Positions 1 through 5,509 of a stretch of 8,945 nucleotides of DNA are shown here, piece after piece. Source of the DNA: an uncultured Eubacteriales bacterium. Its GTDB lineage: Bacteria > Bacillota > Clostridia > Lachnospirales > Lachnospiraceae. The stretch lies in the NCBI GenBank assembly GCA_900321505.1, contig ONWK01000141.1, forward strand, positions 1-8,945, read 5' to 3'. Position numbers and translations under genes: made by a program. Below the pieces are notes generated by a model. The model did not search any database. It saw nothing but the letters and a program-made list of their open reading frames with translations, and had not been told where the DNA came from. The number at the start of each line of letters is the position of its first letter. Within the stretch, counting starts at the first letter, position 1.

Positions 1-98
1 TCGCTTCCACACTGCTTACAACCGAGTCAGTAGTAGCAGACATCAAGGAAGACACCCCTGCAATGCCCGCCGGCAATCCAGGGATGGGAATGATGTAG
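1..98 (+). CDS. groEL: Chaperonin GroEL, C-terminal end only (5' part outside window)
   Basis: Reading from base 3 gives 31 codons and a TAG stop at 96-98. The peptide contains LLTTESVVADI and ends in AGNPGMGMM. The block TLLTTE-VV-DI is the conserved last helix of the GroEL equatorial domain, and the flexible Gly/Met-rich tail is the usual GroEL ending. GroEL is the cytosolic 14-mer that folds proteins with GroES and ATP. Only the last 6% or so of the protein is visible, so promoter, start and any groES partner lie to the left. The gene converges on the XRE-Uma2 gene. The stop codon is followed without any gap by the left inverted repeat of the repeat region at 99, and the likely terminator is the palindrome at 112-175. 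The identification rests on a short but very characteristic tail. Confidence 0.93.
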   Translation, partial: ASTLLTTESVVADIKEDTPAMPAGNPGMGMM

Positions 99-111
99 GT
101 CATTATTCCTA

Positions 112-175
112 TACGAAAAACAAAAAAGGAAAGGCTCGTGCTTGCACGAAAGCCTTTCCTTTTTTGTTTTTCGTA
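112..175. terminator. Long perfect palindrome, likely bidirectional terminator
   Basis: Bases 112-136 and 151-175 are perfect 25-nt reverse complements. Between them CGTGC (137-141) and GCACG (144-148) can pair as well, leaving a TT loop and a two-base AA bulge. The outer arm is A-rich on the left and T-rich on the right, so in either direction the GC-containing stem AAGGCT/AGCCTT is followed by a long U-rich run. This fits an intrinsic terminator for groEL from the left and for XRE-Uma2 from the right. The stem is longer than a terminator needs, and it sits inside the inverted-repeat-bounded region, so it may also be part of a repeat element. Confidence 0.85.
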
Positions 176-188
176 CTTGCGAAGCAAG

Positions 189-273
189 GACTGAACAAAC
201 CATGACGAACGTAAAGCCGCGAAGCGGCGGCCGGCTGCGAAGCAGACGGGTTCGTCATCGGTGCAGTTCAGTC
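189..273. repeat. Branched repeat unit 1
   Basis: The unit folds into a closed, branched structure. An 8-bp outer stem is GACTGAAC (189-196) with GTTCAGTC (266-273). A 9-bp inner stem is ATGACGAAC (202-210) with GTTCGTCAT (250-258). The inner stem encloses two small hairpins: GCCGC-GAA-GCGGC (216-228) and CTGC-GAA-GCAG (235-245). All arms are perfect complements. The unit is followed by the 35-base tail that also follows unit 2. If transcribed, it would most likely lie in the 3' untranslated part of the minus-strand XRE-Uma2 message, upstream of the terminator. Confidence 0.8.
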
Positions 274-309
274 GTAGGAATAATGACGGGGAGAGAAAGG
301 GCTGAACAA
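261..309 (+). repeat. Tail direct repeat, copy 1 (pairs with 399-447)
   Basis: Bases 261-295 are identical to 399-433 over 35 bases. With the next 14 bases the match extends to 49 with only two differences (296 A/C and 301 G/A). The copy contains the closing arm GTTCAG of unit 1, the TAGGAATAATGAC motif, and the opening arm CTGAAC of unit 2, so the repeats form a head-to-tail array. Confidence 0.9.
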
Positions 310-409
310 TCCGCCACGGACGCAAAGCCGCGAAGCGGCGGCAGACGCGCGGAGCGCGGATGGTCCGTGGTCGGAATGGTCAGCACCCGGAATAAGGGGT
401 GCAGTTCAG
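302..409. repeat. Branched repeat unit 2, same fold with changed pairs
   Basis: The outer stem is CTGAAC (302-307) with GTTCAG (404-409). The inner stem is CCACGGAC (314-321) with GTCCGTGG (363-370). It encloses GCCGC-GAA-GCGGC (327-339), identical to unit 1, and CGCGC-GGA-GCGCG (346-358). Unit 2 has about 26 additional bases before the closing arm, including a further possible hairpin GCACCC (383-388) with GGGTGC (397-402). The inner stem and second hairpin differ in sequence from unit 1 yet remain fully paired, so this is a diverged copy that kept the fold. Confidence 0.78.
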
Positions 410-447
410 TCGTAGGAATAATGACGGGGAGAGCAAGGACTGAACAA
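399..447 (+). repeat. Tail direct repeat, copy 2, opening a truncated third unit
   Basis: This is the second copy of the 49-base tail. Its end, GCAAGGACTGAACAAAC at 433-449, is also identical to 184-200, which opens unit 1. After 449 the similarity stops and the XRE-Uma2 stop triplet begins at 452. The array therefore breaks off exactly where the neighbouring coding region starts. Confidence 0.88.
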
Positions 448-451
448 ACGC

Positions 452-1303
452 TCACTCTGCCTCATACATAAACGCGATCTCCTCATACACTTTTCTGAAA
501 TCCACTTCACATTTTCCATCCCAGATAGCTACCGGAACCTTATCCTCAAAGGTATATTCCTCCGGAAGATCAGATTTCGTAAAATCATACACCATCACCA
601 TCTTTTCATCCGGAAAAATGACCCAGTATTCCCTGACGCCTGCGTTCCGGTATTTCAACATTTTGATCAGAACGTCCATGGATGTGTTACTTGGAGAAAC
701 CACCTCCACTACAAGATCCGGCGCCCCCACGATCCGGGGACGAGTGATCTTACTCCGGTCACATACCACCAGCACATCCGGCTGGACCATGGTCTTATCA
801 TCACAGTCAAGCTGGACATCCGTGGGAGCTGTGAAGGGTACGCAGGAACCGCCATTGGTCCGGATATAATCCCTGAAAAGGTATGATAGAGCATCTCCAA
901 TAGCCTGATGAATGGTAGTCGGCGCAGCCATATCATAGAAATATCCGTCGATCAGTTCTACCCGTGTCCCCTCCGGAAGAGCGATATAATCCTCCATGGT
1001 TTTATCGCCGATTTTTTTTCTTTTCGGTTCGGGTTCCATGATCTTTTCCGGCTCGGATTCGGAACATGTCTGTTCCGGATCATCCATCTCGACATTACGG
1101 GCCGGGGCTGAATCGTGAAGCTCATACACATCTTCTCCGCAGATCAATGCAATCCGCAATAACTGCAGTGTTTTATACCGTGGAGATTCCGTCTCTCCGC
1201 TGAAGATCTTCTGGATCGTTCCTACCGGTACACCGGACAGTTCGGACAGTTTTTTATTGGAATAACCGCGTTCTTTTTTCATTTTCTTAAGTTCGTCGAT
1301 CAT
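452..1303 (-). CDS. XRE helix-turn-helix protein fused to a Uma2 (DUF820) nuclease-fold domain
   Basis: The protein has 283 residues. Residues 1-60 form an XRE/Cro-type helix-turn-helix, with KKLSELSGVPVGTIQKIFSG at 17-36 covering the two core helices. Residues 64-100 are a charged, Pro/Glu-rich linker. Residues 101-283 match the Uma2/DUF820 family, a PD-(D/E)XK-like fold. Family blocks seen are RVELIDG (E116), MVQPDVLVVCD (D176), PDLVVEVVSPS (E200) and KYRNAGVREYW. E116, D176 and E200 are the likely acidic site residues by family pattern. There is no signal peptide, so the protein should be cytoplasmic. The biological role of Uma2 proteins is poorly known; nuclease activity is predicted from the fold, not shown here. 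The ATG at 1301-1303 follows GGAGGTG by four bases. The gene stands alone, convergent with groEL and divergent from the M16C gene. Possible autoregulation is discussed under the 12-bp repeats. Confidence 0.9.
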   Translation of the reverse strand: MIDELKKMKKERGYSNKKLSELSGVPVGTIQKIFSGETESPRYKTLQLLRIALICGEDVYELHDSAPARNVEMDDPEQTCSESEPEKIMEPEPKRKKIGDKTMEDYIALPEGTRVELIDGYFYDMAAPTTIHQAIGDALSYLFRDYIRTNGGSCVPFTAPTDVQLDCDDKTMVQPDVLVVCDRSKITRPRIVGAPDLVVEVVSPSNTSMDVLIKMLKYRNAGVREYWVIFPDEKMVMVYDFTKSDLPEEYTFEDKVPVAIWDGKCEVDFRKVYEEIAFMYEAE

Positions 1304-1307
1304 TTGA

Positions 1308-1314
1308 CACCTCC
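1308..1314 (-). promoter_or_regulatory. Ribosome binding site of the XRE-Uma2 gene
   Basis: On the minus strand GGAGGTG precedes the ATG at 1303 by four bases. It is a near-perfect Shine-Dalgarno sequence and supports this start over internal Met codons such as residue 8. Confidence 0.85.
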
Positions 1315-1325
1315 ATTATCAAAAG

Positions 1326-1337
1326 TACCGAATACGG
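1326..1337. promoter_or_regulatory. 12-bp repeat, copy 1 (possible XRE operator)
   Basis: TACCGAATACGG occurs here and, exactly, at 1401-1412, 75 bases apart start to start. The core CCG-N4-CGG has partial dyad symmetry, as XRE operators often do. This copy would lie in the leader of the XRE-Uma2 message, 12 bases beyond its ribosome site. In the plus-strand open frame both copies encode T-E-Y-G, so a coding origin is the alternative. Confidence 0.4.
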
Positions 1338-1400
1338 GTTTGCAAAATGCGGCCCAAAAGAAGCCACAGTATATAATGGGTTAGAAATGGTGTTATGCAC

Positions 1401-1412
1401 TACCGAATACGG
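1401..1412. promoter_or_regulatory. 12-bp repeat, copy 2 (possible XRE operator)
   Basis: This is an exact second copy of TACCGAATACGG. Here the dyad is better, ACCG-AATA-CGGT. It lies next to a minus-strand TATAAT at 1415-1420 and would cover the expected transcription start near 1408. A protein bound here would block that promoter. The helix-turn-helix of the gene it precedes is the natural candidate, but this is inferred from position only. Confidence 0.42.
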
Positions 1413-1414
1413 TG

Positions 1415-1444
1415 ATTATACCATGCGTGAAGGTATGCCTGCAA
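1415..1444 (-). promoter_or_regulatory. Candidate promoter of the XRE-Uma2 gene
   Basis: On the minus strand a perfect TATAAT (1420-1415) is preceded, 18 bases upstream, by a weak -35 TTGCAG (1444-1439). The predicted start near 1408 leaves a leader of roughly 100 bases. A weaker alternative is TATACT at 1374-1369. The -10 is convincing and the -35 is not. Confidence 0.45.
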
Positions 1445-1562
1445 CCGTTTTTGGGGCTGATGGGATGGAAAAATAAGCCAGACCGTTGAACGGGCAAATG
1501 ATAATTTTAATCATATAGTGAAGTCCGTTGAAATATAGCGTTGGTATGACTTCCTTTTAGTA

Positions 1563-1591
1563 TTTTCATTCGCCTGAATCTATGCTAAAAT
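1563..1591 (+). promoter_or_regulatory. Promoter of the M16C-era-recO cluster
   Basis: TTTTCA (1563-1568, four of six consensus bases) and TAAAAT (1586-1591, five of six) are 17 bases apart, with TGC just before the -10, an extended -10 pattern. Transcription would begin near 1598. This places an in-frame ATG at 1582 inside the promoter and rules it out as the start of the peptidase. Confidence 0.6.
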
Positions 1592-1623
1592 ACTTAGATA
1601 CGTGTCAAACAAACTACAAGAAC

Positions 1624-1630
1624 AAGGAGA
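1624..1630 (+). promoter_or_regulatory. Ribosome binding site deciding the M16C start
   Basis: AAGGAGA lies with GGAG ending six bases before the ATG at 1636. The longer in-frame option at 1582 has no such site and falls within the -10 element, so 1636 is chosen. Confidence 0.85.
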
Positions 1631-1635
1631 TACAT

Positions 1636-4548
1636 ATGATTAAGAATCTTCCAGCCTATACATTGGAGCAGGAGCAGGCCCTTCCGGAGGTAGACGGAAC
1701 GGGTTACCTTTATCGTCATATCAAAACCGGCGCAAGGGTGATGGTTATAAAAAATGAGGACACCAACAAGGTCTTTACCATCGGCTTCCGTACGCCGCCC
1801 ACCAATTCCAAGGGTATTCAGCATATCATAGAGCATACTGTCCTGTGCGGATCAAAAAAATATCCTGCAAAGGATCCTTTTGTAGAGCTTGCAAAGGGCT
1901 CGCTCAATACATTTCTTAACGCCATGACATATTCCGATAAGACCGTATATCCCGTTGCCAGCTGCAATGATAAGGATTTCCGGAATCTTATGGATGTTTA
2001 TATGGATGCGGTTTTTAATCCGAACATCTATGACCGGGAGGAGATATTCCTTCAGGAAGGCTGGCATTACGAGATGGAGGATGAGGACAGTCCGCTCATC
2101 TATAACGGTGTGGTTTATAACGAGATGAAGGGCGTATACTCTGCTCCGGATTCAGTGATCGCGCGTTCCATCAGCAGATCACTTTTCCCTGACAGCATTT
2201 ACCGCCACGATTCCGGCGGTGATCCGAAGGATATCCCTGAGCTTACAAGAGAAGAGTATCTGGATTATCACAGAACTTATTATCATCCTTCAAACAGCTA
2301 TATCTATCTTTACGGAAATGTGGATCCTGAGGAGCAGCTCACCTACCTTGACAGTGAATATCTTTCACATTATGACTTCCTTGACGTAGATTCGGCTATA
2401 GCGCTTCAGCCGGCGCCGGACAAGGCTGTTGATGCAGAGGTTCCCTTTGCGCTGGCCGAGGGCGAGTCGCCTGAAGAAAATGCATTCCTTACCTTCAATG
2501 CGGTTATCGGAACCTCTCTGGATAAAAAGCTGAGGGTTGCTTTTGATGTGCTGGGCTATGTGCTTCTGGATGCGGAAGGAGCACCGCTTCGTAAGGCGAT
2601 CATAGACGCAGGTCTTGCTGCTGATGTCGAGAGCTCATATGATACCAGCATGCTGCAGCCCGTGTTTTCCATAGTAGCCCATAATTCCGATAAGGATCGT
2701 ATGGGTGAATTCAAGGATGTTGTAATGGGAACGCTGAAGGCTCTGGTTGAAAAAGGCCTGGACAGGAAGAGCCTTAAGGCTGCCATCCGCAGGTTTGAAT
2801 TCACACATAAGGAAGGCAATTTCGGACGTTATCCCAAGGGACTTATGATGGGGCTGGATTCCTTTGAAACCTGGCTCTACGACGATAGTGAGGCCATGAG
2901 CCTTTTCTCCATGAACGAGGTTTATTCCGAGCTTACAAAGGCTGTAGAGACGGATTATTTTGAACAGCTTATCGTTAAATATTTCCTTGAAAATACACAT
3001 GCGGCGTGGGTTGCCGGTATTCCGGAGATCGGAATGGACCGGGAGGATGAAGAAAAGCTGCTCCGCACACTGGAAGAAAAGAGAGCCTCATTATCCGCGG
3101 ATGAGATCAAAAATACCGTGGCAGAGACAGAGCATCTGAAATTCTATCAGGGTGAGCCTTCTACAAAGGAGGAGCTTGAGACTATACCTCTGCTGTCAAG
3201 AGAGGATATCGACAAGGAGGAAAAGAAGCTCAACAATCAGATATCGGATATTGACGGTATCGATTTCGTATCCCACAATATTTTTACCGGAGGTATAGAG
3301 TACCTGGATATCTGCTTTGATATTTCCGATCTTACTCCGGATGAGCTCCAGCTCACGGCTCTGCTCACAGAGCTTTATAAATCAGTTCCTACCGAGAATT
3401 ACAGCCTCGAAGAGCTGACCACGGAAATGAACCTCAGAACAGGCGGTCTCGGCATGAGCACCAACCTGCTGCCCATACCCGAAAGCAACGATCATATCAG
3501 CTGCTTTATGACAAGGCTTAAGACCTTGGAGGGAGAGCTGCCTGACGGAATGGAGATCCTTACCGAGGTACTTGAACGTTCAAAGATTACTGATAAGAAA
3601 CGTCTGAGTGAGATAATTGCTGAGATTTATTCCGGACTCCGCTCGGATCTTCCCGGAAGCGGACATACCACGGCTGCGCTCCGTGCAAAGTCATATATTT
3701 CACCGCTGTACTGCCTGAAGGAAAAGATCGAGGGCGTAGATTATTACCGTTTTATAAGTGGGCTCAATGATGACTTTGAGGCGGCTTACGATGAGCTTGC
3801 CGCAAAGCTTGAGGCGCTGCAGAAGAAGCTCCTCAGCAGGGACAGGGTTAAGCTTTCCTATACGAATAAGGGCCTGCCTTCCGATGAGACAAAGTCCGCG
3901 ATCAGTACCTTCCTGAATACTCTTTCCGATGAAAAGATGGGAGAGAAGGCGGCTGATCCGGTTCCTGAAAAGAAAAATGAGGGATTTACGACAGCCGGCC
4001 AGGTTCAGTTTGTTGCAACAGCCTGGGATTTTAAGAATAAAGAGCTTCCCTTTACAGGCGCGCTTCACGTGCTGCAGATCATTTTCTCATATGACTATCT
4101 CTGGATAAATGTCAGGGTTAAGGGCGGCGCGTACGGTGCCATGTGTGATTTCGGCCGGGAAGGTGTGGGAGTATTCACATCCTACCGTGACCCGAATCTC
4201 GGAAAGACCTATGATATATATCGAAACGCCTGTGATTATGTGAGAGAATTCGACTGCTCCGACCGTGATATGCTGAAATATATCATCGGAACCATAAGCA
4301 AGGCAGATATGCCCCTTACTCCGTCGGCGGAGGGCATCGCGTGCTTCTATGCATGGCTGATGGGAAGGACAGATGAAGACAGGCAGAAGACCCGTGACGA
4401 GATACTTGCGACAGATCAGGCTGCAATACGTGCACTGGTTCCATACCTTGAGGGCGCCGAGAAGACAGACAGCATATGTGTGGTAGGCGCAAAGGGTAAG
4501 GTTGAAGAGGAGAAGGAACTCTTTACCACGATCGAGAGTCTGCTGTAG
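1636..4548 (+). CDS. M16C zinc metallopeptidase, PreP/Cym1-like (insulinase superfamily)
   Basis: The protein has 970 residues, the usual length for a one-chain M16C enzyme: two homologous halves that close like a clamshell around unstructured peptides. The inverted zinc motif HIIEH is at 63-67 (H63 and H67 bind zinc, E66 is the catalytic base), and NEMKG at 162-166 supplies the third ligand, E163. Further family signatures are LCGSKKYPAKDPF after the zinc motif and LNTFLNAMTYSDKT at 90-103. In the C-terminal half VRVKGGAYGA (826-835) carries the conserved Arg and Tyr that complete the substrate site. There is no signal peptide or membrane segment, so it should degrade oligopeptides in the cytoplasm; organellar relatives clear presequences. 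era follows after 18 bases, and recO lies beyond it, suggesting a shared transcript. No active-site residue is missing. Confidence 0.93.
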   Translation: MIKNLPAYTLEQEQALPEVDGTGYLYRHIKTGARVMVIKNEDTNKVFTIGFRTPPTNSKGIQHIIEHTVLCGSKKYPAKDPFVELAKGSLNTFLNAMTYSDKTVYPVASCNDKDFRNLMDVYMDAVFNPNIYDREEIFLQEGWHYEMEDEDSPLIYNGVVYNEMKGVYSAPDSVIARSISRSLFPDSIYRHDSGGDPKDIPELTREEYLDYHRTYYHPSNSYIYLYGNVDPEEQLTYLDSEYLSHYDFLDVDSAIALQPAPDKAVDAEVPFALAEGESPEENAFLTFNAVIGTSLDKKLRVAFDVLGYVLLDAEGAPLRKAIIDAGLAADVESSYDTSMLQPVFSIVAHNSDKDRMGEFKDVVMGTLKALVEKGLDRKSLKAAIRRFEFTHKEGNFGRYPKGLMMGLDSFETWLYDDSEAMSLFSMNEVYSELTKAVETDYFEQLIVKYFLENTHAAWVAGIPEIGMDREDEEKLLRTLEEKRASLSADEIKNTVAETEHLKFYQGEPSTKEELETIPLLSREDIDKEEKKLNNQISDIDGIDFVSHNIFTGGIEYLDICFDISDLTPDELQLTALLTELYKSVPTENYSLEELTTEMNLRTGGLGMSTNLLPIPESNDHISCFMTRLKTLEGELPDGMEILTEVLERSKITDKKRLSEIIAEIYSGLRSDLPGSGHTTAALRAKSYISPLYCLKEKIEGVDYYRFISGLNDDFEAAYDELAAKLEALQKKLLSRDRVKLSYTNKGLPSDETKSAISTFLNTLSDEKMGEKAADPVPEKKNEGFTTAGQVQFVATAWDFKNKELPFTGALHVLQIIFSYDYLWINVRVKGGAYGAMCDFGREGVGVFTSYRDPNLGKTYDIYRNACDYVREFDCSDRDMLKYIIGTISKADMPLTPSAEGIACFYAWLMGRTDEDRQKTRDEILATDQAAIRALVPYLEGAEKTDSICVVGAKGKVEEEKELFTTIESLL

Positions 4549-4566
4549 ATAAGGATTCATATAATA

Positions 4567-5481
4567 ATGGAAGATCAGAAGGATATAAAACTTCATTCCG
4601 GATTTGTTGCTCTGATAGGCCGGCCGAATGTGGGAAAATCAACCCTCATGAACGCGCTTATAGGCCAGAAGATCGCGGCTGTAAGTCCCAGAGCCCAGAC
4701 CACAAGAAAGAGGATCCAGACGGTTTACACCGATGACCGGGGACAGCTTGTCTTTCTTGATACTCCGGGCATCACAAAGGCGAAGAACAAGCTGGGAGAT
4801 TTCATGCTGGAGGCAGCAAGAAATGCCGTGGCAGAGGTCGATGTGATATTGTGGCTGGTGGAACCGTCCACATTTATAGGGGCAGGTGAAAGGACCATAC
4901 TTGAAAAGCTTAAGCAGCTGAAGAACAAAGTCCCTGTAATACTTGCCATCAATAAAAAGGATACGGCTTCAGACGAGCAGCTGGCAAAAAGCATAGCGGC
5001 TTATCAGGCGGAATATGATTTTACTGAGGTCGTTCCGGTATCCGCTGTAAAAGAGGAGAATCTGGAGCAGTTGCTGGAGGTGCTCTTCAGATATGTTCCT
5101 GAGGGACCGATGTATTTTGATCCGGATACAGTTACCGATGAAAGAATGCGTGATATCGCAGCGGAAATGATACGCGAAAAGGCACTGAAGTTTCTGGATA
5201 AGGAGATACCTCACGGAATAGCGGTGCTGGTCGAAACCTTCAGGGAAAGGCCGGACGGAAGCCTTACTGATATAGACGCCACCATAATCTGTGAGCGTGA
5301 GTCCCATAAGGGCATCATCATTGGAAAGAAGGGTTCCATGCTCCGGAAGATAGGAACTGCCGCAAGGCAGGATATAGAGGAGATGCTGGAGCAGCAGGTG
5401 AATCTGAAGCTTTTCGTAAAGGTAAGGCCCGACTGGCGGGATAACCAGATGCTTCTTAAAGAATACGGTTACAAGCTGTGA
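4567..5481 (+). CDS. era: GTPase Era, 16S rRNA / 30S assembly factor
   Basis: The 304-residue protein has the full Era architecture. The GTPase domain shows G1 GRPNVGKST at 18-26, G3 DTPG at 65-68, G4 NKKD at 129-132 and G5 SAV at 159-161. The C-terminal KH domain has GIIIGKKGSMLRKIG at 249-263, followed by the conserved VRPDW-R near 286-291. Era binds the 3' end of 16S rRNA and helps late 30S maturation, acting in the cytoplasm and at the membrane. The length is typical and no motif is damaged. AAGGA at 4551-4555 lies 11 bases before the ATG, a rather distant ribosome site, so coupling to the upstream peptidase gene is plausible. Era next to recO is a common Firmicutes arrangement. Confidence 0.97.
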   Translation: MEDQKDIKLHSGFVALIGRPNVGKSTLMNALIGQKIAAVSPRAQTTRKRIQTVYTDDRGQLVFLDTPGITKAKNKLGDFMLEAARNAVAEVDVILWLVEPSTFIGAGERTILEKLKQLKNKVPVILAINKKDTASDEQLAKSIAAYQAEYDFTEVVPVSAVKEENLEQLLEVLFRYVPEGPMYFDPDTVTDERMRDIAAEMIREKALKFLDKEIPHGIAVLVETFRERPDGSLTDIDATIICERESHKGIIIGKKGSMLRKIGTAARQDIEEMLEQQVNLKLFVKVRPDWRDNQMLLKEYGYKL

Positions 5482-5509
5482 TCAGGCAGCGTTCAAACGG
5501 GAGGATAGA

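Larger units (their letters stand above)
99..449. repeat. Composite repeat region filling the groEL / XRE-Uma2 gap
   Basis: Nearly all of the convergent gap is repeat sequence. GTCATTATTCCTA at 99-111 recurs as its reverse complement at 275-287 and 413-425, so 99-425 has 13-bp terminal inverted repeats. Within it are a 25-bp-armed palindrome (112-175), a small hairpin (176-188), and two branched units (189-273 and 302-409), each followed by a shared tail. A third copy starts at 433 and stops at 449, two bases before the stop triplet of the XRE-Uma2 gene. No transposase or other protein gene is credible inside, so any mobility would need help in trans, as for a MITE or REP-type element. The family is not one I recognise. 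Its borders and its copy number in the genome are unknown. Confidence 0.8.
1291..1476 (+). pseudogene. Coding-like open frame, possible 3' remnant of a lost gene
   Basis: A frame open from just after a TAA at 1288-1290 to the TAA at 1474-1476 reads like a protein C-terminus. From 1327 it runs TEYGFAKCGPKEATVYNG, and after an ATG at 1387 it includes CTTEYGDYTMREGMP and ends GADGMEK. The composition is balanced and protein-like, unlike the Ser/Arg-rich noise frames in the repeat region. No ribosome site precedes the ATG at 1387, and the frame's left end overlaps the start of the XRE-Uma2 gene on the other strand. I do not recognise a family. It could be a decayed gene tail or a chance open frame of 61 codons. 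Confidence 0.3.

Noticed and set aside
189..273. Possible tRNA or tRNA-like cloverleaf
   Set aside because: The branched fold has only two inner hairpins, with three-base loops, no T-arm consensus and no anticodon loop of seven bases.
176..449. CRISPR array
   Set aside because: The repeats are only two to three in number, unevenly spaced (111 and 138 bases), and the material between them is itself self-paired and partly repeated, not unique spacers.
142..471. 109-codon plus-strand open frame across the repeat array
   Set aside because: It is rich in Ser/Arg and repeats CSSVVGIMTGR only because the DNA repeats. Repeat offsets of 111 and 138 bases are multiples of three, so the frame stays open by arithmetic. 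It has no ribosome site and overlaps palindromes and the 3' end of the XRE-Uma2 gene.
1582..1635. Upstream in-frame ATG adding 18 residues to the M16C peptidase
   Set aside because: It lies within the -10 promoter element and lacks a ribosome site, while the ATG at 1636 has AAGGAGA at ideal distance and a family-like N-terminus.
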